A stretch of DNA of 64,000 nt from Thalassospira profundimaris (lineage in GTDB: Bacteria; Pseudomonadota; Alphaproteobacteria; Rhodospirillales; Thalassospiraceae), in assembly GCF_003326675.1 (NCBI RefSeq), contig NZ_JPWF01000003.1:124001-188000 (forward strand). The letters run 5' to 3'. Below are positions 12,725 to 21,840 of the stretch, piece after piece. The number at the start of each line of letters is the position of its first letter. Within the stretch, counting starts at the first letter, position 1. The position numbers and the translations under genes were made by a program. The notes under the pieces were generated by a model that was not told the DNA's origin, ran no database searches, and saw nothing but the letters and a program-made list of their open reading frames with translations.

Positions 12725-13047
12725 AGGAACCCCCAAATCAGGTCAGTCAGGTTGTAATCAATCTTCGTCGAAGTCATTGGCAGGGTAATCACCCTTACTT
12801 CGTTAGCTTCAGACACTACAGAGGTTGTGACAATCACTCAAATCACTCTTTGTTACGCTTTGTAAATCATCGGAGGCGTAAATAAATATATTTAAAACAA
12901 TATGTTAATCGGAGTTTTGATTTCTGTGAAACGGATGCGTGAAACATTTCTGTTCACATTTCCTGTTCCCGCACGTCATGTGTTTTGGTCCGGCTATAAA
13001 AAAAGGGAAGGCCCCAAGCCTTCCCTTTCTTCGCGCGGAGATCGTCG
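12725..13047. other. Intergenic region ftsZ-lpxC
   Basis: About 320 bp holding the ftsZ terminator (12994-13028) and then an AT-rich stretch around 12880-12920 that presumably carries the lpxC promoter. No -35/-10 pair was clear enough to call. A TTAA-N9-TTAA pattern here has the wrong spacing for CtrA. Confidence 0.6.
12994..13028 (-). terminator. Terminator after ftsZ
   Basis: 11-bp perfect stem AAAGGGAAGGC / GCCTTCCCTTT, 5-base loop, followed on the minus strand by an uninterrupted T-tract of about seven. Confidence 0.92.
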
Positions 13048-14709
13048 TCAGTTTGCCTGACGACGAAGGAAGGCCGGAATTTCAAGAAGGTCGTCAGACG
13101 CGCCCTGCGCCTTGCCCCGGGAAGCGGGCTCCTTCTTCATGACAGATGCACTGTCTTCGCCAAGCGACATTTCAGTCTGACGCGGTGCCGGTGCCTGCGG
13201 TTGCGAGACTTTCGGTTCTACGTGCTGATGCGGTTCCTTGACGGTCTTGTTCTTGCCAAACAGGCTGCTCAGAACCGAACGTGGCGAAGTCGCATTCTGG
13301 GCATCGGCCGCTTCGAAAACGTCCGGGCTGTGATTGACCTGTTCTGCTTCGGCAGGCGAAACCGCGCGCGGCGGAATGAATGCCATGTCGCCGTTGCTGT
13401 TGGCTTTTTCCATCGGCTGGGTCGCACGCAGAACCGGTTTCGGCTTCAGAACGGTCTGGCCGATTTCTATGGAACCGGTTTCCTGTGCTTCTGCACCGTG
13501 GCTCAGTTCCGGCTGCTGTGCACTGCCAGTTGCAGCAAAGCGTTCTGCCGGAATGTGATCGATCGATGCACCACCGTTATAGTCGCCTGCGGCTGCCGGG
13601 CTTGCCTGTTCTGCAACGCTGGCGGCTGCGTTCGCGGCACCGTGCTGACCAAAGGACGGCATGGCCGGCTTTTCCATCGGCTGGGCTGCTTTGGGCTGGG
13701 CAACCGAAACGGTGGTCGGCTGCGGACGACGCATTTCTTCGGCGTCGATGCCCGTGGCAACAACAGAAACGCGCAGCGCGCCCTCGATGGTCGGATCGAA
13801 GGTCGAACCAAAGATGATGTTGGCTTCGGAAGCAACTTCTTCGCGAATACGGTTCGCGGCTTCGTCAACTTCATAGAGTGCCATATCCATGCCGCCGGTG
13901 ATGTTGATCAGGACAGCACGTGCGCCCTTCATCGAAGCATCTTCCAGAAGCGGATTTGCAATGGCGGCCTCGGCAGCTTCAAGCGCACGTTTCTCGCCGG
14001 TTGCTTCGCCGGTACCCATCATGGCTTTGCCCATCTCGCTCATGACGGTGCGGATATCGGCAAAGTCGAGGTTAACCAGGCCCGGAACCATCATAAGGTC
14101 GGTAATCGAACGCACACCGTTGCGCAGAACATCGTCAGCCATCTGGAAGGCATCTGCAAAGGTGGTTTTTTCGTTCGCGACCCGGAACAGATTCTGGTTC
14201 GGGATGATGATCAGGGTGTCAACATACTGCTGAAGCTGTTCAATACCCTGTTCGGCAGTACGCATACGGCGCGTACCTTCGAAATGGAACGGCTTGGTAA
14301 CAACACCAACGGTCAGAATGCCAGCCTCTTTGGCGGCACGTGCGATGACCGGGGCGGCACCGGTACCCGTACCACCGCCCATACCGGCGGTGATGAATAC
14401 CATGTGGCTGCCTTCAAGCTGTGCCTGAATATCTTCAATCGATTCTTCGGCGGCGGCACTACCAGCATCTGGACGTGCACCTGCACCAAGACCCTGGGTG
14501 ATCTTGCGGCCAAGCTGCATTTTGCGCGTGGCTTTGCTTTGGGTCAGGGCCTGAGAATCGGTATTTGCGACGACAAAATCACATCCTTCAAGTTCGGATG
14601 CGATCATATTGTTAACGGCGTTGCCGCCGGCGCCGCCGACACCGATAACGGTGATCTTCGGCTTAAGGTTTTCTTCCGTTTCAGGAACGGAAAAATTAAT
14701 AGTGCTCAT
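13048..14709 (-). CDS. ftsZ: Cell division GTPase FtsZ
   Basis: 553-residue tubulin homologue that forms the Z ring. The GTP-binding signature GGGTGTG is at 111-117 and the T7 loop region ([11 protein letters not shown]) is intact. A roughly 200-residue Ala/Pro/Gln-rich linker follows the GTPase core. The protein ends in the conserved peptide [14 protein letters not shown], which binds FtsA and other partners. It is the last gene of the dcw stretch, 232 bp after ftsA, with a strong terminator directly downstream. SD GAGG lies about 11 bases ahead of ATG 14709. Confidence 0.98.
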   Translation of the reverse strand: MSTINFSVPETEENLKPKITVIGVGGAGGNAVNNMIASELEGCDFVVANTDSQALTQSKATRKMQLGRKITQGLGAGARPDAGSAAAEESIEDIQAQLEGSHMVFITAGMGGGTGTGAAPVIARAAKEAGILTVGVVTKPFHFEGTRRMRTAEQGIEQLQQYVDTLIIIPNQNLFRVANEKTTFADAFQMADDVLRNGVRSITDLMMVPGLVNLDFADIRTVMSEMGKAMMGTGEATGEKRALEAAEAAIANPLLEDASMKGARAVLINITGGMDMALYEVDEAANRIREEVASEANIIFGSTFDPTIEGALRVSVVATGIDAEEMRRPQPTTVSVAQPKAAQPMEKPAMPSFGQHGAANAAASVAEQASPAAAGDYNGGASIDHIPAERFAATGSAQQPELSHGAEAQETGSIEIGQTVLKPKPVLRATQPMEKANSNGDMAFIPPRAVSPAEAEQVNHSPDVFEAADAQNATSPRSVLSSLFGKNKTVKEPHQHVEPKVSQPQAPAPRQTEMSLGEDSASVMKKEPASRGKAQGASDDLLEIPAFLRRQAN

Positions 14710-14934
14710 TGTTTGCTCTTCCTCTCCGCGCTTTAGAGCTTAAAGATCACACAAGCCTTCCCTTTGCCTGTGCGTGCCAGACATGCTTCGGGCACAAAGA
14801 CCTCCGAGTCCGTTTTAGCGGGCAAAGAGTTATTGGCTTGTTAATGCGCGTAGAAGTTTTCGAAAAAAGACGGAAAAAAATGCATGAATTTTTCGAAGTC
14901 GCAGATTCCCGCCCGTCCTGGCATGGTTTCCGGC

Positions 14935-14956
14935 AAGGAAACTAGAAGTTTTCCTT
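14935..14956. other. Hairpin spanning the ftsA stop codon
   Basis: AAGGAAA / TTTCCTT, 7 bp, loop of 8 containing the ftsA TAG. It is not followed by a convincing T-tract; it may slow decay or act as a weak attenuator between ftsA and ftsZ. Confidence 0.4.
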
Positions 14957-16192
14957 AAACCACGCCCCAAGACGACCCCAACGACCACCTGATTGGTGAA
15001 TCGATGCCATGGCTTCGCTAAGGGGATCATTCTGTTGTTCGACTGCACGCAACAGCAACCCTGCACAGGCCGAGAATGCCGGGCCGGCGGTGGCTTCGGC
15101 AAGGCCTGTGACCCCGTGTGGCTGGGCGATGGTAGCCGGGCGCTCAAACATCTGATTGGCCAGATCGGCGATCGCGTTAAGCTGGCTGGCACCGCCGGTC
15201 AGAACGATGCTGCGTCCGCCAATCTGGGTCAGGCCATGTTCTTCGAGCTGGTCGCGAATCAACTCAAAGGTTTCCTCCAGACGTGGCTTGATGATGTTGA
15301 TCAGCATCGAACGCGGCACATGGTTGAAGTTGTTTTCGTCCTCGTCTCCGATGATCGGAACCGCAAGGATTTCCTGATCGTCCGAGGGCGAAGTCAGCGC
15401 ACTGCCATGCAGGGTTTTCATGCGTTCGGCATGATTAAGCGACGTGTTCAGCCCATAGGCAATGTCGCGGGTCACATGTGCACCACCGACGGGAATCGAC
15501 GCGGTATAGATCACTTGGCCACCGTTGAAGACGGCAACACTGGTTGTCCCGGCACCCATGTCAATCACAGTCGCACCAAGATCGCGCTGATCCGGGGTCA
15601 GGGCCGAAAGGCCCGACGCCAGCGGGGTGACAACGGTTTCTTCAATCGCAAGATGGCAGCGGCCAAGCAACGTATCAAGGTTACGCAGCGGCGCTGTCTG
15701 GGTGCGCACGAAATGCAGATCAAGACCGAGGGTTGATCCATACATGCCGCGCGGGTCATTCATCGAGCTGGCACCATCAAGGCGGAAGCCAAGCGGCACC
15801 GTATGGATCAGCTCATCACCCGCCTGACGCAGCAGGGCTTCTTTCTGATCGTTAAGCTTGCGGATTTCGAGATTGCCGATCGGGCGCGACCCCAGTGGCA
15901 ATTCGACCGTATGGGTTTCCGATTCCGGACGTCCGCCAGACAGGTTGACGATAACCGATTCAATCGTGTGTCCTGCCATCTTTTCCGCAGCATTCACCGC
16001 GGCGAGCACAACTTCCTGTGCCGCATCAAGATTTGCAATCGATCCGCTTTGCAGCCCTTTGGACATGTTGTGTCCGATGCCGATAATTTTCGGCGGCTGG
16101 TCCTTTTCGCGTCGCGCAATGAAACAGCAGACCTTGGACGTTCCAATGTCCAAAGCCGCAATCAATCCTGATCTGGTTTTGCCGCGTGCCAC
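14942..16192 (-). CDS. ftsA: Cell division protein FtsA
   Basis: 416-residue actin-like ATPase that tethers FtsZ to the membrane and recruits later divisome proteins. Actin-fold motifs: ALDIGTSKVCCFIA (phosphate 1), VIDMGAGTTSVAVF (phosphate 2) and IVLTGGASQL (adenosine). It ends in an amphipathic membrane-targeting helix (RWGRLGAWFKENF). The start is GTG 16192 with only a weak AGAG upstream. In most relatives ftsQ lies immediately upstream; here a divergent sugar operon intervenes, so ftsA and ftsZ must use a promoter in the shared 300-bp gap or within it. Confidence 0.97.
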   Translation of the reverse strand: MARGKTRSGLIAALDIGTSKVCCFIARREKDQPPKIIGIGHNMSKGLQSGSIANLDAAQEVVLAAVNAAEKMAGHTIESVIVNLSGGRPESETHTVELPLGSRPIGNLEIRKLNDQKEALLRQAGDELIHTVPLGFRLDGASSMNDPRGMYGSTLGLDLHFVRTQTAPLRNLDTLLGRCHLAIEETVVTPLASGLSALTPDQRDLGATVIDMGAGTTSVAVFNGGQVIYTASIPVGGAHVTRDIAYGLNTSLNHAERMKTLHGSALTSPSDDQEILAVPIIGDEDENNFNHVPRSMLINIIKPRLEETFELIRDQLEEHGLTQIGGRSIVLTGGASQLNAIADLANQMFERPATIAQPHGVTGLAEATAGPAFSACAGLLLRAVEQQNDPLSEAMASIHQSGGRWGRLGAWFKENF

Positions 16193-16403
16193 TTGGTTGC
16201 TCTAATTATTCTAAAGTTATTGGAGGGAGGCGTACCTTCCCTACCTTATTAAGCCCGTTTTCCACCAAAAGCGGTTGCAATTTGGTTAAGGCAGGACCGA
16301 GTCTTCTGCATGACGGGGTTCTTTTACCTGAAATTGCTGTTTTTGCGATGCGATATTGTCAATTGCTCAACCAAAGGTTTTTCCTGCGCTAATCCTTTTG
16401 CTG

Positions 16404-16419
16404 TACTGCAACGTTACAG
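16404..16419. promoter_or_regulatory. LacI-type operator O1
   Basis: TACTGCAACGTTACAG, containing the near-palindrome TGCAACGTTACA with a central CG typical of LacI-family sites. It is the exact inverse of O2. Its centre is 32 bp from O2, three helical turns, upstream of the -35. Confidence 0.75.
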
Positions 16420-16426
16420 GTCCAGC

Positions 16427-16455
16427 TTGACACTCAACTGTAACGTTGCAGTAAT
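16427..16455 (+). promoter_or_regulatory. Sugar operon promoter
   Basis: Perfect -35 TTGACA (16427-16432), 17-bp spacer, AGTAAT (16450-16455; four of six matches). Operator O2 fills most of the spacer and overlaps the -10, so repressor and RNA polymerase would exclude each other. Confidence 0.75.
16438..16453. promoter_or_regulatory. LacI-type operator O2
   Basis: CTGTAACGTTGCAGTA, the exact reverse complement of O1, placed between the -35 and -10. The LacI-family gene at the end of the operon is the obvious candidate to bind it. Confidence 0.75.
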
Positions 16456-16493
16456 CAAGCGCCGAAACAATAACCGTACAGGGAGGAAGCAAA

Positions 16494-17753
16494 ATGTTTC
16501 TTGGCAAAATGACACGTGCCGGGCTTGGCATGATCGCGGCACTTGGTCTTTCCACCAGCATCGCATCCGCGCAGGAAAGTGTTGAAGTTCTGCATTGGTG
16601 GACCGCCGGTGGCGAGGCAAAGGCGCTTCAGGTTCTTAAAAAGGATCTCGAAGGGCAGGGCGTTTCTTGGAATGACATGCCGGTCGCGGGCGGTGGCGGC
16701 GAACAGGCTATGACTGTTCTGCGTGCCCGTGTAACGTCGGGCAACGCCCCGACGGCTGTTCAGATGCTTGGTTTCGATATCAAGGATTGGGCGGGTGAAG
16801 GCGTTCTTGGCAACCTTGATGAACTTGCCGCCAAGGAAGGTTGGGACGCGGTTGTTCCTGATGCGCTTAAAGGTTTTTCGAAATATGACGGCCACTGGAT
16901 TGCTGCACCGGTTAACGTGCACTCGACCAACTGGGTCTGGGCCAACAAGGCAATCTTTGACGAGCTTGGCCTGAAACAGCCGGGCAGCTGGGATGAACTG
17001 ATTGCAGCCCTCGACAAGATCAAGGCGGCTGGCTACACCGCTGTTGCCCATGGTGGTCAGGCCTGGCAGGACGCGACCATCTTTGATGCCGTTGTAATGG
17101 CAACCGGTGGTCCGGACTTCTATCAGGCATCAATGATCGATACCGACCCGGATGCACTTGGTTCGGATACCATGAAAACCGTGTTTGAACGTATGGCCAC
17201 ATTGCGCGGCTATGTGGATGACAATTTCTCTGGTCGTGACTGGAACCTTGCAACCGCGATGGTGATCAACAAGGAAGCCGGTGTGCAGTTCATGGGCGAC
17301 TGGGCGAAGGGTGAATTCCTGAATGCAGGCAAGGTGCCCGATCAGGACTTCCTGTGCTTCCGCTTCCCGGGAACGCAGGATGCGGTGACGTTTAACTCTG
17401 ACCAGTTCGTCATGTTCAAGGTCGGTGAAGACCGTCAGGACGCACAGATGAAACTGGCATCGGCTGTCATGTCGCCAAGCTTCCAGTCGGCGTTCAACGT
17501 GGTCAAGGGGTCCGTTCCTGCACGTACCGACGTTCCCAATGATGCCTTTGATGCCTGTGGTAAAAAGGGCATGGCCGAACTGGCTGCTGCTAACAAAAAA
17601 GGCACCCTGTTTGGATCAATGGCCCATGGTCACGCGGTTCCAGCCGGTGTCAAAAACGCCATGTATGACGTGATCACTGCCCACTTCAATGGCGAGTACG
17701 ATGCCGCAACCGCGGTCGAAGAGCTCGTCAATGCAGTTGAATCTGCGCAGTAA
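16494..17753 (+). CDS. CUT1 sugar ABC transporter substrate-binding protein (GtsA-like)
   Basis: 419-residue periplasmic solute-binding protein (family 1) with a signal peptide cleaved near ASA-QE (about residue 26). The mature start [16 protein letters not shown] and the stretches [13 protein letters not shown] and [14 protein letters not shown] match the glucose/mannose-type binding proteins (GtsA group). SD GGGAGGA at 16481-16487. It is the first gene of an operon with two permeases, an ATPase and a LacI regulator. The sugar is inferred from family resemblance; a LacI regulator of AglR type leaves alpha-glucosides possible. Confidence 0.9.
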   Translation: MFLGKMTRAGLGMIAALGLSTSIASAQESVEVLHWWTAGGEAKALQVLKKDLEGQGVSWNDMPVAGGGGEQAMTVLRARVTSGNAPTAVQMLGFDIKDWAGEGVLGNLDELAAKEGWDAVVPDALKGFSKYDGHWIAAPVNVHSTNWVWANKAIFDELGLKQPGSWDELIAALDKIKAAGYTAVAHGGQAWQDATIFDAVVMATGGPDFYQASMIDTDPDALGSDTMKTVFERMATLRGYVDDNFSGRDWNLATAMVINKEAGVQFMGDWAKGEFLNAGKVPDQDFLCFRFPGTQDAVTFNSDQFVMFKVGEDRQDAQMKLASAVMSPSFQSAFNVVKGSVPARTDVPNDAFDACGKKGMAELAAANKKGTLFGSMAHGHAVPAGVKNAMYDVITAHFNGEYDAATAVEELVNAVESAQ

Positions 17754-17767
17754 AAACAAAAATGATC

Positions 17768-17795
17768 TTCGGCGGTCGGGGTTCCGGCCGCCGAA
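17768..17795 (+). other. Intercistronic hairpin after the binding-protein gene
   Basis: 12-bp stem TTCGGCGGTCGG / CCGGCCGCCGAA (one G-T), loop GGTT, with no T-tract. Such hairpins commonly stabilise the abundant binding-protein message relative to the permease message. Confidence 0.6.
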
Positions 17796-17824
17796 CCGAA
17801 TTGCGGAAGTGCGGAGCATCGTCA

Positions 17825-18718
17825 ATGCAACACTCACTGCCCGGTAAGGCAGAAGCCACCCTGCGGGAAATTCTTCCGCGGCTGGTGCTGAGCCCCAGTC
17901 TGTTTTTAATCCTGTTATTTGTTTACGGTTTCATCCTTTACACCGGTTATCTGTCCCTGACCGACAGCCGGATGTTGCCATCCTATGATTTGCAGGGGCT
18001 TGAGAATTATGCCCGCCTGTGGGGGCAGCGAAACTGGATCACAGCCCTTCAGAACCTTGCGATTTTTGGCATTCTTTACATTCTGATTTGTTCGTTGCTT
18101 GGACTTGTCCTTGCAATTTTCCTTGATCAGAAAATTCGGGGAGAGGGCATTTTACGCCCGATCTATCTCTATCCGATGGCGCTGTCCTTCATCGTGACCG
18201 GAACAGCCTGGAAGTGGTTCCTCGATCCGGGTCTTGGTCTTGAAAACACCATGCATCTTTGGGGATGGGAAAGCTTCAGCTTTGACTGGATCAAGGATCG
18301 CAATATGGCGATCTATACCGTGGTGATTGCCGCGGTTTGGCAGTCATCGGGCTTTGTAATGGCCATGTTTCTTGCCGGTTTGCGCGGGATTGATAGTGAA
18401 ATCCTTAAAGCCGCGCAGATGGACGGGGCCGGTCGATGGAGCCTTTATACAAGGATCATGATTCCGCAATTGCGTCCGGTATTTCTGTCGGCCTTTGTCG
18501 TGTTGGCCCACCTTGCGATCAAGGCCTATGACCTTGTCATTGCCCTGACCAATGGCGGGCCGGGGCGGGCGACCGAGCTTCCCGCGACGTTCATGTATTC
18601 CTATACCTTTACCCGCAACCAGATGGGGGTTGGTGCATCGTCCGCGGTCATCATGCTGGCGATGATCGCATCGATTATCGTGCCGTACCTTTATGCTGAA
18701 CTCAGGGAGCGCCGGTAA
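17825..18718 (+). CDS. CUT1 sugar ABC transporter permease (GtsB-like)
   Basis: 297-residue inner-membrane permease with about six transmembrane helices and the EAA loop EILKAAQMDGAGRWSLYTRI that docks on the ATPase. ATG 17825 follows GGAG; the frame is open upstream, but through the intercistronic hairpin. The stop overlaps the start of the next permease (TAATG), indicating coupled translation. It pairs with the following MalG-type permease as a heterodimer. Confidence 0.93.
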   Translation: MQHSLPGKAEATLREILPRLVLSPSLFLILLFVYGFILYTGYLSLTDSRMLPSYDLQGLENYARLWGQRNWITALQNLAIFGILYILICSLLGLVLAIFLDQKIRGEGILRPIYLYPMALSFIVTGTAWKWFLDPGLGLENTMHLWGWESFSFDWIKDRNMAIYTVVIAAVWQSSGFVMAMFLAGLRGIDSEILKAAQMDGAGRWSLYTRIMIPQLRPVFLSAFVVLAHLAIKAYDLVIALTNGGPGRATELPATFMYSYTFTRNQMGVGASSAVIMLAMIASIIVPYLYAELRERR

Positions 18719-19596
18719 TGTCCCATTCTTCGCAACCTGCGTTTTCAAGTGGCCGATTGTTGCGTGCCTGCCTTTATGCCGTGCTGATCCTGTTTGCGGT
18801 TTACTATTTGTTGCCGCTGTTTGTGATGTTAGTGAATTCCGTCAAAACGCTTGATGAAATTCGCGGCGGCAACATGATGTCGTTACCCAAGAATTTCACG
18901 TTTGAACCTTGGCTGACCGCCTGGTCGAGTGCCCAGATCGGGGTCGAACCGACGGGGTTAAGTCCCTATTTCATCAACAGCATTCTGATGGTCGTGCCGG
19001 CGGTAACAATTTCGACCTTCCTTGGGGCATTGAATGGCTATGTGCTGACCAAATGGCGTTTTCCGGGCGACAAGGTTGTGTTCGGATTGATGTTGTTTGC
19101 CTGCTTTATCCCGTTCCAGATTGTTTTGATCCCGATGGCGCGTGTGTTGGGCGCCATTGGCCTTGCCGGTACAACAAGCGGACTGGTTCTGGTGCATGTG
19201 GTTTACGGGCTTGGCTTTACCACGCTGTTTTTCCGCAACTATTACGCGGCCTTTCCGGACGAGTTGATCAAGGCTGCCAAAATGGACGGTGCCGGGTTCT
19301 GGCGAACCTTTACCCGCATTCTGTTGCCAAGTTCTGGGCCGATCATCGTCGTGACTGTGATCTGGCAGTTCACCAATATCTGGAATGACTTCCTGTTTGG
19401 TGCGTCCTTTGCCGACTTTGATTCCATGCCGATGACCGTTGCGCTGAACAACCTTGTGTCATCATCGACCGGGGTCAAGGAATACAACGTTCACTTTGCC
19501 GGTGCGGTACTTGCCGCCTTGCCGACCCTGATCGTCTATGTCGTTTCGGGCCGCTATTTCGTACGCGGACTGATGGCAGGCGCGGTCAAGGGTTAG
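18718..19596 (+). CDS. CUT1 sugar ABC transporter permease (GtsC-like)
   Basis: 292-residue MalG-type permease with six predicted helices, a large periplasmic loop after the first helix (NSVKTLDEIRGGNMMSLPKN) and the EAA motif ELIKAAKMDGAGFWRTFTRI. Its start overlaps the stop of the first permease by one base. It is the second half of the transmembrane pore of this importer. Confidence 0.93.
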   Translation: MSHSSQPAFSSGRLLRACLYAVLILFAVYYLLPLFVMLVNSVKTLDEIRGGNMMSLPKNFTFEPWLTAWSSAQIGVEPTGLSPYFINSILMVVPAVTISTFLGALNGYVLTKWRFPGDKVVFGLMLFACFIPFQIVLIPMARVLGAIGLAGTTSGLVLVHVVYGLGFTTLFFRNYYAAFPDELIKAAKMDGAGFWRTFTRILLPSSGPIIVVTVIWQFTNIWNDFLFGASFADFDSMPMTVALNNLVSSSTGVKEYNVHFAGAVLAALPTLIVYVVSGRYFVRGLMAGAVKG

Positions 19597-19626
19597 GCCA
19601 AAAACAGAAAATTCAGGGGAATATCC

Positions 19627-20724
19627 ATGTCATTTCTTCAGATCGACAAGGTATGCAAAAGCTTCGGCCCGATAAATGTCCTGCGCGACATTTCAATCGA
19701 TGTTGAGGAAGGCGGATTTCTGGTGCTGGTGGGCCCGTCGGGCTGTGGCAAGTCGACCTTGCTTAATACCATCGCGGGACTGGAAAAGCTGACCACCGGG
19801 GAAATCCGTATCGAAGGCAATGTGATTGATGATCTGGCACCCGCAGATCGTAACATCGCCATGGTGTTTCAAAGCTATGCGCTTTATCCGAATATGAATG
19901 TCGGACAGAACATCTCCTTTGGGCTTGAAATGCGCGGCATGCCAAAGGAAGAACGCGACGCCAAGGTCGCCGAAGTCGCCAAGACGCTTCAGATCGAACA
20001 TCTTCTGGATCGCAAACCCGGTCAGCTTTCCGGCGGGCAGCGCCAGCGCGTAGCCATGGGGCGCGCCCTGGTGCGTAATCCGAAACTGTTCCTGTTTGAC
20101 GAGCCGCTATCAAACCTTGATGCCAAATTGCGCGTGGATATGCGGACCGAGATCAAGCGTATGCATCAGACTTTTGGCAGCACCATTGTCTATGTCACTC
20201 ATGACCAGATCGAGGCCATGACACTGGGCACGCGCATTGCGGTTCTAAAGGATGGCATCGTCCAGCAATATGGAACGCCTGCGGAAATCTATAACGATCC
20301 CAGCAACATGTTCGTTGCAGATTTCATGGGCAGTCCGGCCATGAACCTGATCCCGGCAACGGTTAATGGCAATAGGGTTGAAATGACGCGGGCCGATGGT
20401 GCCCCCTTGGTGCTGTCCTTTGATAAGCTGCCTGCAACGGTTAGTGCGCGTAATGGCAAAGAGGTCATGGTGGGTATCCGGCCTGAGGCCATCACGGATG
20501 CCGCCGGACGCGGTGGGGATAAATGCATTCAGGCAGCATGCCGCATTGATGTGGTCGAACCGGCCGGGGCGGACATTTATGCGATTACGGTTCTGGGCGG
20601 TAAGGAAGTGGTGACCCGTCTGCATCAGGATTGGCCGGGCATGGCAAACCAGTCTGCCGAATTGCTTTTCAATCTTGAAAAGATTGTGTTTTTTGATCCA
20701 CAAAGTGGCGAACGGTTGCGTTAA
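19627..20724 (+). CDS. Sugar ABC transporter ATPase (MalK/UgpC family)
   Basis: 365-residue ATPase energising the importer. Walker A GPSGCGKS (36-43), Q-loop MVFQSYALYPNMNV, signature LSGGQRQRVAMGRAL, Walker B LFLFDEPLSNLDAKLR, switch His in YVTHDQIEAMTL. The C-terminal 130 residues form the TOBE/OB regulatory domain of the MalK type (GIRPEAI). SD AGGGGA precedes ATG 19627. MalK-like ATPases are sometimes shared between several sugar importers. Confidence 0.95.
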   Translation: MSFLQIDKVCKSFGPINVLRDISIDVEEGGFLVLVGPSGCGKSTLLNTIAGLEKLTTGEIRIEGNVIDDLAPADRNIAMVFQSYALYPNMNVGQNISFGLEMRGMPKEERDAKVAEVAKTLQIEHLLDRKPGQLSGGQRQRVAMGRALVRNPKLFLFDEPLSNLDAKLRVDMRTEIKRMHQTFGSTIVYVTHDQIEAMTLGTRIAVLKDGIVQQYGTPAEIYNDPSNMFVADFMGSPAMNLIPATVNGNRVEMTRADGAPLVLSFDKLPATVSARNGKEVMVGIRPEAITDAAGRGGDKCIQAACRIDVVEPAGADIYAITVLGGKEVVTRLHQDWPGMANQSAELLFNLEKIVFFDPQSGERLR

Positions 20725-20786
20725 CCGTCTGACAAGCCCGGAGGTTGGGAAAACTGTCTGATCCATATCTGACCGGCAAGGGGGCG

Positions 20787-21803
20787 ATGTCATCCCCGCG
20801 GTCACGGCCCACATTAAAAACCATTGCCGAGATGACGGGACTTGGCGTTACGACCGTGTCGCGCGCGTTAAAAGACGCGCCTGATATCGGTGCGAAAACC
20901 AAGGAACGTGTGCGCAAGGTCGCCGACGCCATCGGATATCATCCCGACCGCGCAGGTGTACGTTTGCGCACGGGCAAGACCAATGTGATCAGTCTTATTC
21001 TTGATCAAACCGACAAGGTGCCGGAATTTGCCCGGCGCATGATTGTCGGCATTTCCGAGGCGATCCGTGGAACGCCGTATCACCTAGTGGTGACACCGCA
21101 ATCGCGTCTGGATGATCCGATGGACCCGGTGCGCTATATCCTTGAAACCCGGGCCGCCGATGGCGTGATCCTGACCCATATCCGGCCTGATGATGAACGG
21201 GTGCATGCGCTGCGTCAAAGCGGATTGCCCTTTGTCACGCACGGGCGATGTCAGACCATCCTTGATCATGCCTATCATGATTTTGATAACCGTGCCTTTA
21301 GCCGGGTCGCGACCGAGCGCATGATCAAACGCGGGCGCAAACGTCTGGCGCTTTTGGCGCCGCCGTCGGAGTTTTCATATTATCAGGAAACGTTGGCGGG
21401 CCTTGCCGAGGTTGCCGAATCGGCAGGCATTCCGTTCAAGGTTCTGCCCGGTGTGGATCTTGATAGCAGCATAGAAGTTTTGCGGCAGGCCGGAATGGCA
21501 ATGCGCCATCAAGAATACATGCCCGACGGCATCATTTGCGGAAGCGAGCTTTGCGCGATGGCCCTGATTGACGGCATGACCCAGTCGGGTCTGGAAGTCG
21601 GCAAGGATGTCGATGTGATTGCCAAGGAAACGTCGGATCTGCTTGACCTGACCAGACCGCGCGTCGACAGTCTGCGCGAAGATCTGATCGTCGCCGGGCA
21701 GCAATTGGCATCGCATCTTCTTGATGTGATCAATGGTGCCGCACCCGATACGCTTCAGACCCTAAGCGATCCGATCCCGGTATGGCGTATCAATCAGTCG
21801 TGA
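20787..21803 (+). CDS. LacI-family repressor of the sugar operon (AglR-like)
   Basis: 338-residue LacI/GalR regulator. HTH near the N terminus (TLKTIAEMTGLGVTTVSRALKD is the recognition region, residues about 8-30), hinge GYHPDRAGVRLRTGKT, then a periplasmic-binding-protein-like sugar domain. The stretch AIRGTPYHLVVTPQSRLDDP resembles AglR-type regulators of alpha-glucoside uptake. ATG 20787 has AAGGGG just upstream; an in-frame TTG at 20745 abuts a GGAGG and is unlikely. As the last gene of the operon it would be autoregulated through O1/O2. It ends 22 bp from the convergent ftsQ. Confidence 0.9.
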   Translation: MSSPRSRPTLKTIAEMTGLGVTTVSRALKDAPDIGAKTKERVRKVADAIGYHPDRAGVRLRTGKTNVISLILDQTDKVPEFARRMIVGISEAIRGTPYHLVVTPQSRLDDPMDPVRYILETRAADGVILTHIRPDDERVHALRQSGLPFVTHGRCQTILDHAYHDFDNRAFSRVATERMIKRGRKRLALLAPPSEFSYYQETLAGLAEVAESAGIPFKVLPGVDLDSSIEVLRQAGMAMRHQEYMPDGIICGSELCAMALIDGMTQSGLEVGKDVDVIAKETSDLLDLTRPRVDSLREDLIVAGQQLASHLLDVINGAAPDTLQTLSDPIPVWRINQS

Positions 21804-21812
21804 TTGGTGATT

Positions 21813-21840
21813 GAGGGCGGTCGATCTAGACCGCTCCCTC
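21813..21840. terminator. Hairpin between convergent lacI-type gene and ftsQ
   Basis: GAGGGCGGTC / GACCG-CT-CCCTC: ten base pairs with a two-base bulge. The loop GATCTA contains the ftsQ stop codon. The downstream + strand is pyrimidine-rich but lacks a clean T-run, so it is a plausible but unproven bidirectional terminator. Confidence 0.5.

Larger units (their letters stand above)
16193..16493. other. Divergent control region ftsA / sugar operon
   Basis: 301 bp. The right half carries the sugar promoter with two LacI-type operators. On the minus strand a TTGACA occurs at about 16361 but has no good -10 partner, so the ftsA promoter is not assigned. Confidence 0.6.

Noticed and set aside
12890-12916. 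TTAA-N9-TTAA upstream of lpxC as a CtrA site
   Set aside because: The spacing is nine instead of seven bases.
13201-14736. A 511-codon open frame on the + strand opposite ftsZ, and similar long antisense frames opposite lpxC (11690-12757) and the 5-oxoprolinase (53326-55137)
   Set aside because: They lie wholly or mainly inside well-recognised genes, have odd Cys/Arg/His-rich composition, no family motifs and no suitable ribosome binding sites. They are a by-product of codon usage on the other strand.
14830-14844. CtrA-like TTAT-N7-TTAA between ftsA and ftsZ
   Set aside because: It has one mismatch to TTAA-N7-TTAA in an AT-rich stretch, no promoter was identified nearby, and CtrA control of ftsZ is not general in this part of the Alphaproteobacteria.
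16355-16366. Minus-strand TTGACA as the ftsA promoter -35
   Set aside because: No acceptable -10 at 16-18 bp; left unassigned.
16193-21825. Sugar operon as a transposon- or phage-borne island
   Set aside because: No transposase or integrase gene, terminal repeats, target duplication or tRNA end was seen at either boundary.
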